In this document: piece after piece, positions 16,184 to 24,288 of the stretch
Layout: every line of letters begins with the position of its first letter
How positions within the stretch are numbered: the first letter of the stretch is position 1
Assembly: GCF_018129405.1 (NCBI RefSeq)
Contig: NZ_JAFCLP010000002.1
Span: 744,001 to 808,000 of the forward strand
Source of the DNA: Bradyrhizobium iriomotense
Lineage (GTDB): Bacteria; Pseudomonadota; Alphaproteobacteria; Rhizobiales; Xanthobacteraceae
DNA: 64,000 nt
Direction: 5' to 3'
Made by a program: the position numbers and the translations under genes
The notes under the pieces: model-generated
What the model was told of the DNA's origin: nothing
Database searches by the model: none
Seen by the model: the letters and a program-made list of their open reading frames with translations, nothing else

Positions 16184-17605
16184 ATGGTCCGCCATCTTCC
16201 CACGCCCTCGATCGCGATGTCGGTGACGTCGTTGGCGCTCCTGATCGCGCAACCTGCCTCGGCGGAAACGGTGACGCTCGGCATCGGAACGCAGGACACC
16301 ACAACCAACACGGTGACCGCCGGCGTCGTCATCCGGCAGCTTCATCTCCTCGAGAAATATCTGCCGAAGGACGGCAAGTACGCCAACATCAAGTTCGAGC
16401 TGGAGTGGCAGAATTTCACCTCCGGTCCGCCCGTCACCAACGCGATGATGGCGAACAAGCTGCAGATCGGCATGATGGGTGACTATCCGCTGATCGTGAA
16501 CGGCTTCACCTTCGAGAGCAATCCGGAGAGCAAGAGCCGCCTGATCGGCGTCGCCGCCTACAGTCTCTCCGGCTCGGGCAACGGCCTCGTCGTCCACAAG
16601 GACTCGCCCTACTACGACCTCGCCGATCTCAAGGGCAAGCTCGTCAGCGTCCCCTTCGGCTCCGCCGCGCACGGCATGGTGCTGAAGGCGATGCAGGATC
16701 GCGGCTATGCGTCCGATTTCTTCCAGCTCGTGAGCCAGAGCCCGGAGGTCGGTTCGACCAATCTGCAGGAGAAGAAGATCGACGCGCACGCCGACTTCGT
16801 CCCCTTCGCCGAGCTGCTGCCGTTCCGCGGCTTTGCGCGAAAGATCTTTGACGGCGTCGAGACGAACTTGCCGACCTTCCATGGCATCGTCGTTCGCACC
16901 GATTTCGCCGAGAAATATCCGGAGGTCGTCGTCGCCTACTTCAAGGCGGTCATCGCCGCCAACCAGTGGCTGCGCAACGATCCCAAGCTCGCCGCGGAAA
17001 AAATCCAGGAATGGACCGGTATCAGCAAGGAAGTCGTCTACATCTTTCTCGGCCCCAGCGGTAACATGACCACCGATCCCACGATCAAGCCGGCGCTGAT
17101 CGATGCGGCAACGACCGACGTCAAGGTGCTGCAGAATCTCGGCCGCATGAAGGAGTTCGATCCGAAGAAATGGGTCGATGACAGCTACATCCGCAAGGCG
17201 TATGCCGAGATGAAGCTCGATTATGACGCGCAGCTTGCGAGCACCAAGAACTACGAAATCTCGGGCGAAGACGCTTTCTGCAAGAAGCCGATCGCCGATC
17301 CGCGCAAGGCCGGCGAGGTCTGGGTCGATGAGGCCGGCATCATGCCCTTCTCGTCCGCCAGCTGCACTCTCGGTGCCTATGCCGACTTCAAGTCCAAGGG
17401 CAAGAAGATCAACGTCGCCTATGTCTTCGACACCACGCGCGGCATCAAGCTGTTCGCCGACCAGGCCTTCTTCGCGGTTGGCAATGGCGATGTCGCACCG
17501 TTCCTGCTGAAGAAGGACGCCGAAGCCTATGCGGCCAAGATCAGCGGCAAGGTGCTCGGCTTCGAGGACGCGGTGAAAGCGGCCGTCGGCGGAGGCAAGA
17601 CGTGA
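16184..17605 (+). CDS. ABC substrate-binding protein with a C-terminal NosL-like domain
   Basis: A 473-residue exported protein. The signal peptide (MVRHLPTPS to PASA, about residue 27) follows GAGG at 16175; ATGs at 16172 and 16178 are alternatives. Residues about 28-340 form an NrtA/SsuA-type binding protein (TLGIGTQDTTTNTVTAGV, QIGMMGDYPLIVNG, DLKGKLVSVPFGSAAHG). The last 100 residues or so differ: AYVFDTTRGIKLFADQAFF, then APFLLKKDAEAYA and GKVLGFEDA match the C-terminal half of NosL, the periplasmic copper chaperone of nitrous oxide reductase. No nos genes are in view. The usual binding proteins lack this part, so the fusion is unusual. Its stop overlaps the permease start by 4 bp. Confidence 0.85.
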   Translation: MVRHLPTPSIAMSVTSLALLIAQPASAETVTLGIGTQDTTTNTVTAGVVIRQLHLLEKYLPKDGKYANIKFELEWQNFTSGPPVTNAMMANKLQIGMMGDYPLIVNGFTFESNPESKSRLIGVAAYSLSGSGNGLVVHKDSPYYDLADLKGKLVSVPFGSAAHGMVLKAMQDRGYASDFFQLVSQSPEVGSTNLQEKKIDAHADFVPFAELLPFRGFARKIFDGVETNLPTFHGIVVRTDFAEKYPEVVVAYFKAVIAANQWLRNDPKLAAEKIQEWTGISKEVVYIFLGPSGNMTTDPTIKPALIDAATTDVKVLQNLGRMKEFDPKKWVDDSYIRKAYAEMKLDYDAQLASTKNYEISGEDAFCKKPIADPRKAGEVWVDEAGIMPFSSASCTLGAYADFKSKGKKINVAYVFDTTRGIKLFADQAFFAVGNGDVAPFLLKKDAEAYAAKISGKVLGFEDAVKAAVGGGKT

Positions 17606-18510
17606 GCAGTCCCGCCCTCGCCAGACATCCCGAGGACAGCATGCCAGCGACAGCCGTTGCAGAGGCGGGCTCCGCGCCCGCCGTTACGCCGCCCGCGCCA
17701 CCCGTCTCCTTCGGCACCCTCGCGCTGCGCTGGTATCGGCTCAATCGGGCGGGTCTGCGCGCCACCGCGATTGGCATCATTTCGCTGCTCGCGTTCCTGC
17801 TGGTCTGGCATCTGCTCACGACCTATCGCGTCGTGTTCTTCGTGCGCTTCACCAACGTGCCCTCGCCGCTCGCGGTCTATGCCAGCTTCACAAAGGCGAT
17901 GCACGATCCCAAATTCCTGATGCATATCCTCTTGAGCTGCCGGCGCATCTTCATCGGCTTCTCGCTGGCCGCGATCATCGGGGTGCCGCTCGGCCTGATC
18001 ATGGGGCGCTTCAAGCTGGTGCATGAGATCATCTTCCCCGTGGCCGAAGTGCTGCGGCCGATCCCGGCGATCGCCTGGGTGCCGATGGCGATCATGCTGT
18101 GGCCGACCAACGAGCAGAGCATCGTCTTCATCACCTTCCTCGGCTCGTTCTTCCCGATCCTGGTCAACACGCTGCACGGCATGTCGCTGGTCGATCCCGT
18201 GCTGGTGCGCGCCGCGCAATGTCTCGGCGCACGCGAGCGCTCGATCTTCCGCGAAGTGTATTTCCCGGCCTCCCTGCCGCACATCTTCACCGGCCTCACT
18301 GTCGGCATGGGGGTCGCCTGGGTGTCGCTGATCGCCGCCGAGATGATCTCAGGCCAGTACGGCATCGGATATTTCACCTGGGAAGCCTATTCGCTGGTCC
18401 AGTATGCCGATATCGCGCTCGGCATGATCGCGATCGGCGTGCTCGGCCTCGGATCGAGCCTGTTGATCCGCGGCGCCGGGCAATTGGTGATGCCGTGGAG
18501 GTCGACATGA
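17602..18510 (+). CDS. ABC transporter permease, nitrate/sulfonate type
   Basis: A 302-residue permease with a longer than usual N-terminal cytoplasmic tail (about 50 residues, rich in Pro and Ala) before six membrane helices. The conserved IPAIAWVPMAIMLWP helix and the EAA loop (LVRAAQCLGARERSIFREV) are clear. The GTG start at 17602 overlaps the binding-protein stop (GTGA), and the 3' end overlaps the ATPase start (ATGA), so the three genes are tightly coupled under regulon site f. Confidence 0.92.
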   Translation: MSSPALARHPEDSMPATAVAEAGSAPAVTPPAPPVSFGTLALRWYRLNRAGLRATAIGIISLLAFLLVWHLLTTYRVVFFVRFTNVPSPLAVYASFTKAMHDPKFLMHILLSCRRIFIGFSLAAIIGVPLGLIMGRFKLVHEIIFPVAEVLRPIPAIAWVPMAIMLWPTNEQSIVFITFLGSFFPILVNTLHGMSLVDPVLVRAAQCLGARERSIFREVYFPASLPHIFTGLTVGMGVAWVSLIAAEMISGQYGIGYFTWEAYSLVQYADIALGMIAIGVLGLGSSLLIRGAGQLVMPWRST

Positions 18511-19379
18511 GCGAGATGCCTGCGAACACGTCGAAGGGCCATATCGAGGTCAGGAACTTCTCCCTCGCCTACGAGACCATCGAGGGACCGGTTCAGGCCG
18601 TCACCGACACGCAGATCCATGTGAAGCCCGGCGAGTTCGTCTCGATCGTCGGCCCTTCCGGCTGCGGGAAGTCGACGCTGCTCAATGCGGTCGCCGGCTT
18701 CCTTAAACCCACCACCGGAGTCGTTACCGTCGACGGCGAGCGCGTGAACGGCCCCAGCGCCGAACGCGGGATGGTGTTCCAGCAATATTCGCTATTTCCC
18801 TGGAAGACGGTACGGGAAAACGTCGAGTTCGGCCTGAAGATGCGCGGCATGCCGCGCTCGCAGCGCGAGCGTGCCGCGCGCACGCTGCTGGGGCTCGCGG
18901 GTCTCGAGGCCTTCGAGAAGCACTACCCGGAAAAACTCTCCGGCGGCATGAAGCAGCGCGTCGGCATCGTCCGGGCGCTTGCGACGGGACCGAAGGTGCT
19001 GCTGCTGGACGAGCCGTTCGGCGCGCTCGATGCACAGACGCGCGTCATCATGCAGCAGATCCTCACCAACATGTGGCAGCGGCTGAAGATCTCGGTGCTC
19101 TTCGTCACCCACGACATCGACGAGGCGATCTTCCTGTCCGACCGCGTCTACTGCATGACGGCGCGTCCGGGCTCGATCAAGGCCGAGATCCCGATCCCGC
19201 TGGAGCGGCCGCGGCAGCAATCGATGATGATGTCCTCGGAGTTTCTGGCGCTGCGCCGCGGGCTGATGTCCCTGATCCGCGAGGAGAGTCTGAAGGCGAT
19301 GGGCGGCGAGATCAGCGATTTGGGCATGCAGGGACTGAACATCGAGCTGCACGGCCATTCGCTGGTCGAGATACTTTAG
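18507..19379 (+). CDS. ABC transporter ATPase, nitrate/sulfonate type
   Basis: A 290-residue ATPase: Walker A GPSGCGKST, LSGGMKQRVGIVRAL signature, LLLDEPFGALDAQTR Walker B and VTHDIDEA switch. A C-terminal extension of about 45 residues follows. It completes the second importer. It resembles the ATPase at 6407-7270, but its closest partner genes differ in having the NosL-type fusion, so the two transporters are unlikely to be a recent block duplication. Confidence 0.92.
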   Translation: MSEMPANTSKGHIEVRNFSLAYETIEGPVQAVTDTQIHVKPGEFVSIVGPSGCGKSTLLNAVAGFLKPTTGVVTVDGERVNGPSAERGMVFQQYSLFPWKTVRENVEFGLKMRGMPRSQRERAARTLLGLAGLEAFEKHYPEKLSGGMKQRVGIVRALATGPKVLLLDEPFGALDAQTRVIMQQILTNMWQRLKISVLFVTHDIDEAIFLSDRVYCMTARPGSIKAEIPIPLERPRQQSMMMSSEFLALRRGLMSLIREESLKAMGGEISDLGMQGLNIELHGHSLVEIL

Positions 19380-19643
19380 GCGAGAACAATCTTAACGTGT
19401 CGCTCTTGCGAGGAGATAGAATCGCATTGCAGATGCGCCCAGGAAAGGGTTCCTGGGACATCAACTACCGCTAACCGCGAAGCTCCTCATTGCAACCGAT
19501 AGTCACCTCCCAGAGGCTTAACCGTCACCGTCGTTTCGCGGCGAAAGCAATTTGCGTCTTCCGCTCTTGCGGAGTCCACCCGGCTCCAGCGCACCGGACT
19601 AATCGAGTCACTGCTGCCCCAGAATGGCGAGAAGCCGTTTGCC
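19380..19643. other. Spacer holding the degraded 5' part of the integrase gene
   Basis: From about 19502 an open frame without a start codon reads into the integrase (wording TRLQRTGLIESLLPQNGEKP), as expected from a lost N-terminus. Nothing else recognisable was seen here. Confidence 0.5.
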
Positions 19644-20456
19644 GTGCTGACGCGCAAGGTGATCAAAGCGGAGATGAAGGCGCGTACTCCATCGCAGGCG
19701 GGCAATTTGCTGTCGGCGGTTCGGGGGATGATCCGCTGGATGATCGACGAGAGGCATCTCGACGAAGACGACGATCCAACGATCGGACTAAAGTCCGGCA
19801 AGGCAAAGGCGAGCCGTGAGACCGGCGGTTTTGTGCCCTGGACCGAGGACGACATGGCCCGCTACCGGGCGAAGTGGCCGTTGGGTACCGAAGCACGGCT
19901 GATGTTCGACATCTTGCACTACACGTTTCTGCGGCTTGGAGATGCCCACCGTTTCGGGCCGCCCCACCTGCGCCAGATCGTGCGGAAGATGGCTGTGCAG
20001 ATTGCCACCGAGAAAAGTCAGGGCAATACGACCGTCACGGTGCCTGTCCATCCGGAGTTCGCTGCGAGCCTGAGGGCGGCTCGCGCGGCGAATATCATCG
20101 GAGCTGAGGTATTCACCGGCAAGGTCGTCCGCGGGCGGGTCCTGCCGATGAACAAGAAGGCGTGGGCGGCGAAGTTCAAAAAATATGCGGTCCTCGCGGG
20201 CGTTAACGAACCGAAGAAAAGCTGCCATGGCGTTCGAAAGGCCCGGGCTGAAGTCGCCGCCTACGCCGACTGCACCGAGAGCCAGATGATGGCCATGTTC
20301 GGCTGGACCGACCCCAAAATGCCCGCGCACTACATCGCGCAGGCGAATCGAGAGAGGCTCGGGATCAGCGGGATGCAGAAGATCATCACGTTCGATCAGG
20401 GCCAGTCACTGGACGATGGCTTGGCGCGCGAACGCCGCGCCGGAACAGAGTGGTAA
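19644..20456 (+). CDS. Tyrosine recombinase (integrase), N-terminally truncated
   Basis: A 270-residue catalytic part of a phage/ICE-type tyrosine recombinase. All key residues are present: Arg97 (YTFLRLGDA), Lys124, His195-x-x-Arg198 (HGVRKARAE), Trp221 and the nucleophile Tyr230 (HYIAQANRE). Full-length enzymes have about 100 more N-terminal residues with the arm-binding domain. The open frame extends upstream to a TAG near 19500 but has no ATG there, and the nominal start at 19644 is a GTG with no clear ribosome-binding site. It is probably a decayed integrase. It abuts the 3' end of tRNA-Leu, the classic place for such an enzyme. Confidence 0.75.
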   Translation: MLTRKVIKAEMKARTPSQAGNLLSAVRGMIRWMIDERHLDEDDDPTIGLKSGKAKASRETGGFVPWTEDDMARYRAKWPLGTEARLMFDILHYTFLRLGDAHRFGPPHLRQIVRKMAVQIATEKSQGNTTVTVPVHPEFAASLRAARAANIIGAEVFTGKVVRGRVLPMNKKAWAAKFKKYAVLAGVNEPKKSCHGVRKARAEVAAYADCTESQMMAMFGWTDPKMPAHYIAQANRERLGISGMQKIITFDQGQSLDDGLARERRAGTEW

Positions 20457-20514
20457 CTTTCCCGGGTAACGCCCGGAAAAAAGCCTAATCATTTCAATTG
20501 GAAATGTGGGTTTA

Positions 20515-20599
20515 TGGTGCGCTCGGAGGGACTCGAACCCCCACGGTGTTACCCACTGCCACCTCAAGGCAGCGCGTCTACCAGTTCCGCCACGAGCGC
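20515..20599 (-). tRNA. tRNA-Leu (anticodon GAG)
   Basis: Read on the minus strand it folds as a class II tRNA: acceptor GCGCTCG paired with CGAGCGC, discriminator A and encoded CCA, a D arm with GGTAGAC, an anticodon stem CTGCC/GGCAG enclosing TTGAGGT (anticodon GAG, for CUC codons), a long variable arm, and a T arm with GGTTCGAGTCC. Its 3' end faces the truncated integrase 58 bp away, so it is the likely attachment site. Confidence 0.95.
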
Positions 20600-20778
20600 T
20601 AAGGGATGCCGGCTTGAGGTTTTGAGGCCGGCCGGATCAGCGGCGCCGATCTAACAAATCCATCAGGGGGATACAAGCCTCCAAAAGCCCTGAATTCCAC
20701 AAGCTTGGCAGGAAAAACGCCGCCCTCCCCAGAAGATCGGCCTTGTGGGCCTCCGTGCGGCTACCGCGTGCCCCAGGC

Positions 20779-21021
20779 TTACCGGGTCCCCGGCGAGCGC
20801 GGCAGCATCTGCTTGACCTCGACCGCAATCCGGTTGCGGTCGACGAGCACCACGCCGGAGGCGACCGGCAGATTATTGGCCAACACCTTGACCTCGTCGG
20901 CCTCGGTTGCGTCCAGCTCGATGATGGCGCCGCGGGAAAGGCGTAATACTTGATGGATCGGCATCGTGGTCGTCCCGAGGACGACCATGAGATCCACGGT
21001 GACTTTATCGAGAGTGGGCAC
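20779..21021 (-). CDS. FliN-like SpoA-domain protein (flagellar motor switch)
   Basis: An 80-residue SpoA/FliN domain: LMVVLGTTTMPIHQVLRLS, then GAIIELDATEADEVKVLANN and VDRNRIAVEVKQML, all typical of the FliN C-terminal domain that builds the C-ring. The frame is open to an ATG at 21102, but the FliN-like part begins just after a GTG at 21021, which I chose with low confidence. A well-placed AGGAG precedes an ATG in a different frame a little upstream. No other flagellar gene is nearby, so this is an orphan or the end of a scattered set. Confidence 0.7.
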   Translation of the reverse strand: MPTLDKVTVDLMVVLGTTTMPIHQVLRLSRGAIIELDATEADEVKVLANNLPVASGVVLVDRNRIAVEVKQMLPRSPGTR

Positions 21022-21101
21022 TGTCAGGACCGCCGCAACTTGGGACTTAGGCCAAAGGACTTGGCATTTGCTCCTGATCATCACCACGTTATGGTTAGCC
21101 A

Positions 21102-21839
21102 ATGGTTAATTCGCCTCAAAACTCCCGCCAAGACCTCGATTTGACGTCGTTTTCCGCCTCGGGCGGCGAGCCCGTCGAATGGCGAATTTCGGATGCTCCG
21201 GTGCCCTATCCGGAGGCGGTGGCCGCCATGGAGGCGCGCGTTGCGGCGATTGCTGCGGGCGAGGCGCCGGAGCTGGTCTGGCTGCTCGAGCACCCCCCGC
21301 TCTACACCTCCGGCACCTCCGGCAAGGAATCAGACCTGCTCGATGCCCGATTCCCGACCTTTGCCACCGACCGCGGCGGGCAGCTCACCTATCACGGGCC
21401 CGGCCAGCGGGTGGCCTATGTGATGCTCGACCTCAAGCGCCGCCGACCGGACGTGCGGGCCTATGTCGCGAGCCTCGAGGAGTTGATCCTGCGCACGCTC
21501 GCCGCCTTCAATGTCCGCGGCGAGCGGCGCGAGGACCGGGTCGGCGTCTGGGTGAAGCGGCCCGACAAAGGGCCCGAGCACGAGGACAAGATCGCCGCGA
21601 TCGGCGTCCGGCTGAAGCGCTGGGTGTCGTTCCACGGCATCGCCATCAATGTCGAGCCGGAGCTGTCGCATTTCACCGGCATCGTGCCCTGCGGCGTCGT
21701 CGATCCCCGCTACGGCGTCACCTCGCTGGTCGATCTCGGCCAGCTCGTGACCATGGCCGACGTCGACATCGCGCTGCGCCAGGCATTCGAGGAATTGTTC
21801 GGACGGACGCGCGCGCTGCTGCCGGAGGCGGCCGCCTAA
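21102..21839 (+). CDS. lipB: Octanoyltransferase LipB
   Basis: A 245-residue lipoyl synthesis enzyme that moves octanoate from acyl carrier protein to lipoyl domains. Family marks: [41 protein letters not shown], the catalytic lysine in [17 protein letters not shown], and the catalytic Cys197 in GIVPCGV. Length is normal for alphaproteobacteria. It is divergent from the FliN-like gene. The TAA stop is the left end of a family A palindromic repeat. Confidence 0.96.
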   Translation: MVNSPQNSRQDLDLTSFSASGGEPVEWRISDAPVPYPEAVAAMEARVAAIAAGEAPELVWLLEHPPLYTSGTSGKESDLLDARFPTFATDRGGQLTYHGPGQRVAYVMLDLKRRRPDVRAYVASLEELILRTLAAFNVRGERREDRVGVWVKRPDKGPEHEDKIAAIGVRLKRWVSFHGIAINVEPELSHFTGIVPCGVVDPRYGVTSLVDLGQLVTMADVDIALRQAFEELFGRTRALLPEAAA

Positions 21840-21938
21840 AGCGCGATGAGACTGGGATGAATCGTCATCGCGCTTTAGGTTGTTGTTGACGCATGATCTT
21901 TCCGGAAAACCGCTTCGCACTTTTCCGGATCATGCTTT
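21837..21938. repeat. Intergenic palindromic repeat, family A copy 3
   Basis: Begins with the lipB stop (TAAAGCGCGATGAG) and ends GGATCATGCTTTAG, with the same ccggaaaaccgct and cacttttccggatcatgc core as the other copies. Confidence 0.85.
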
Positions 21939-22139
21939 AGGCGCTTTCCTGTTCGCCGCGCGCGGCTCGCGTTCTCTGCGGCTACGGAATCAGGTAGGCT
22001 TTATTCCGGTGCCGCCCACGCCTCCCCCCTCCGCCGGGAAAGCAGACCTCATGCCGGGCGAGTTGACCATCGGCCGACTGTTCGAGCGCCAGGCATAAGG
22101 AGGGGTTGCGATCCATGCTCGCAATGGGAGGTTTTCACG

Positions 22140-22853
22140 ATGAAACTGTCTGCGCCCATCTACCACCTGAAGCGCAAGGCGAAGCGCCTGTCCCGCGAAG
22201 CCGGCATTCCGCTCCACGACGCGCTTGACCGCGTCGCTGCGACGGAAGGGTTTTCCGCCTGGAGCATGCTCGCGGCGAAAGCTGCCGCGCTGACGCCGGC
22301 GGGCAGGCTGTTCCCGCAATTCCGGCCGGGCGATCTGGTGCTGGTCGGGGCGCGTCCCGGCCAGGGCAAGACGTTGATGAGCCTCGAACTTGCCGTCGAA
22401 GCCATGAAGTCGGGCCATCGCGCCGCGTTCTTCTCGCTCGAATATACGCAGAGAGATGTGCTGGATCGCCTGCGTGCGATCGGCGTGGAGCCGGCGCAAT
22501 TCGCCGACATGTTCGAGGTCGATTGCTCCGACGTGATCAGCGCCGACTATGTCGTCAAGCAGATGGCCGCTTCTGCCCGCGGCACATTTGTCGTGATCGA
22601 CTATCTGCAGCTGCTCGACCAGAGGCGGGAAAACCCTGATCTGACCGTTCAGGTGCGCGCGCTGAAATCATTCGCGCGCGACAAGGGCCTGATCGTCGTC
22701 TTCATCTCGCAGATCGACCGATCCTACGATCCCGCGGCCAAGCCCTGCCCCGACCTCGGCGATGTCCGCTTGCCGAACCCGCTGGACCTGACGCTGTTCG
22801 ACAAGACGTGCTTCATGAACAATTCCGAAGTTCAGTTCCGGGCGGCGGGCTGA
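22140..22853 (+). CDS. Small RecA/DnaB-fold ATPase
   Basis: A 237-residue P-loop protein of the DnaB-helicase C-terminal type: Walker A GARPGQGKT (about residues 70-78), the FFSLEYTQRDVLDRL stretch, Walker B FVVIDYLQLL and the sensor-like FISQIDRSYD. It lacks the DnaB N-terminal domain and linker. In their place is a 50-residue helical start (HDALDRVAATEGFSAWSML) of a kind found at the start of some accessory-element proteins. The ribosome-binding site (GGAGG) is clear, about 8 bp before the ATG. It stands alone; a role in replication or in handling nucleic acids is plausible but unproven. Confidence 0.75.
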   Translation: MKLSAPIYHLKRKAKRLSREAGIPLHDALDRVAATEGFSAWSMLAAKAAALTPAGRLFPQFRPGDLVLVGARPGQGKTLMSLELAVEAMKSGHRAAFFSLEYTQRDVLDRLRAIGVEPAQFADMFEVDCSDVISADYVVKQMAASARGTFVVIDYLQLLDQRRENPDLTVQVRALKSFARDKGLIVVFISQIDRSYDPAAKPCPDLGDVRLPNPLDLTLFDKTCFMNNSEVQFRAAG

Positions 22854-22896
22854 CGATCGAGCCGCGGGTGAGATTGCTCACCCGCGGCATCCGACA

Positions 22897-23319
22897 TCAC
22901 GCCGCCTTCAGCGCAACCTCGAGCTTGCCGGCGATGTAGCGCCGCTCCTGGGTCAGGCCGCCAAAACCGTAGGCGTCGCCCTTGACCTCGTCGACATGGA
23001 GGTAGGTCTCGGGATGCAGCGGGCCCAGGATCCCGGCCATGCGCTTGAACATGGCGGCGAGATAGGCTGCCTTCTCGTCCTTGGTGTTGGTGCCCTCGGT
23101 GACGTGGATGTCGATCCAGTAGCTGGCGAGCTTCTGCTCGGCGAGCGACTTGCCGCCGGCGAACCAGTCGCCGGCATCGACCGGTTTCACGATGATCGCG
23201 GTCACCTTGGGGTCCTTGTGAAGTATCTCGGCGGTGAGTTCGGACACGGCGTTCGCGATGTCGGCCTTCAGCGAGGGCGACTGGCGGGAAGAGCTGTAGG
23301 ACACGGTGATCAGGGGCAT
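22897..23319 (-). CDS. 4-Oxalocrotonate-tautomerase-family protein
   Basis: A 140-residue tautomerase-fold protein. The start at 23319 (MPLITVSYSSS, GAGGAG upstream) leaves the catalytic amino-terminal proline after Met removal; a longer frame would bury it. Two beta-alpha-beta units are visible, the second beginning near SYWIDIHVTEG. The length fits the fused two-domain type rather than the 62-residue 4-OT subunits. It is divergent from a LysR gene with a 12-bp palindrome between them, so that regulator probably controls it. Confidence 0.85.
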   Translation of the reverse strand: MPLITVSYSSSRQSPSLKADIANAVSELTAEILHKDPKVTAIIVKPVDAGDWFAGGKSLAEQKLASYWIDIHVTEGTNTKDEKAAYLAAMFKRMAGILGPLHPETYLHVDEVKGDAYGFGGLTQERRYIAGKLEVALKAA

Positions 23320-23403
23320 GGTCGTTCTCCTCAATTGCCGCGGGTTTCCTGCGGCGTTGGTGAGAAGCTAGACCTGCGGCCGTCATTTTGGTATCTTATC
23401 TAT

Positions 23404-23415
23404 ACTGATATCAGT
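23404..23415. promoter_or_regulatory. 12-bp palindrome between tautomerase and LysR genes
   Basis: ACTGATATCAGT is perfectly self-complementary and lies 14 bp before the LysR ATG in the divergent spacer; nearby TATCTTATCTAT adds AT-rich half-sites. Likely a LysR-type operator. Confidence 0.5.
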
Positions 23416-23429
23416 GATAACAGTTTATA

Positions 23430-24284
23430 ATGACAGCCACACTCGACATCGCCACGGTCCAGGCCTTCCTTCTGGTCGCCGACCTCCAGAGCTTTACCCG
23501 GGCCGCCGAGGCACTCGGCACCACGCAGGCGGCCGTCAGCCTGAAGCTGCAGCGGCTGGAGACATTGCTGGGAAAACGCCTCGTCGAGCGCTCGCCGCGC
23601 GCGGTCCGGCTCACCGCCGACGGCGCGGCCTTCCTCGATCGCGCCCGCGCGCTGATGGAGGCGCATGATCGCGCGCTGTCGGGCGAAGCTTCAGCCGCGC
23701 AGTCGCTCTCGCTCGGTATCTCAGATCATGCCGCGGGCCCCGAACTGGTGCCGCTGCTCGAACGGCTGCACGCGATGTCGTCAAACCTCACCCTCGCCGT
23801 CACCATCGGCTTCTCGCGCGAGATGCAGGACGCCTATGACGCGGGTGAGCTCGATGCGGTGATTGTCCGCCAGGAAGGCAGCCGCCGCGGCGGCGAAAAG
23901 CTGGCCGAGGACGAGTTTGGCTGGTTTGCATCACGCCGCTTCACCTTGCCGAAGGGTGAGCCGCTGCCGCTCGCAACACTCGCCCCGCCCTGCGGGGTGC
24001 GCGCCGTCGCCGTGCGCGCACTCGACAAGGCCGACATCGCCTGGCGCGAACGCTTCGTCGGCGGCGGCGTCACGGCGGTGGTCGCTGCCGCGCTGGCCGG
24101 GCTTGCGATCGCGCCGCTGGCGCGCCGGATCGCGCCTCCCGGGCTGATCGATATCGGTCCTGCGCAAAGGCTGCCGAAACTCGGCAGCTCGAAGGTGATG
24201 CTGCACTCTAAAGTCAGCGATCCCGCTAAGCTCGCGGCGCTGCGTGCGGTAGCGGCAACGTTCCGGAGCGTGGCGGCCACCTGA
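23430..24284 (+). CDS. LysR-family transcriptional regulator
   Basis: A 284-residue LTTR. The winged HTH covers residues 8-65 (AFLLVADLQSFTRAAEALGT, TQAAVSLKLQRLE), followed by the linker helix and an effector domain of the periplasmic-binding type (from about residue 90, LSLGISDHAAGPELV). It is divergent from the tautomerase, the standard arrangement for a LysR target. The effector is unknown. Confidence 0.92.
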   Translation: MTATLDIATVQAFLLVADLQSFTRAAEALGTTQAAVSLKLQRLETLLGKRLVERSPRAVRLTADGAAFLDRARALMEAHDRALSGEASAAQSLSLGISDHAAGPELVPLLERLHAMSSNLTLAVTIGFSREMQDAYDAGELDAVIVRQEGSRRGGEKLAEDEFGWFASRRFTLPKGEPLPLATLAPPCGVRAVAVRALDKADIAWRERFVGGGVTAVVAAALAGLAIAPLARRIAPPGLIDIGPAQRLPKLGSSKVMLHSKVSDPAKLAALRAVAATFRSVAAT

Positions 24285-24288
24285 AGCC

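Noticed and set aside
19588-19600. GGACTAATCG, similar to the regulon motif
   Set aside because: It has one mismatch, lies inside the decayed integrase frame and has no gene at the expected distance.
20461-20486. A CCGGG..CCCGG stem followed by an A-run after the integrase
   Set aside because: The tract is on the wrong side for a terminator of the integrase, and for the tRNA the T-run comes before the stem.
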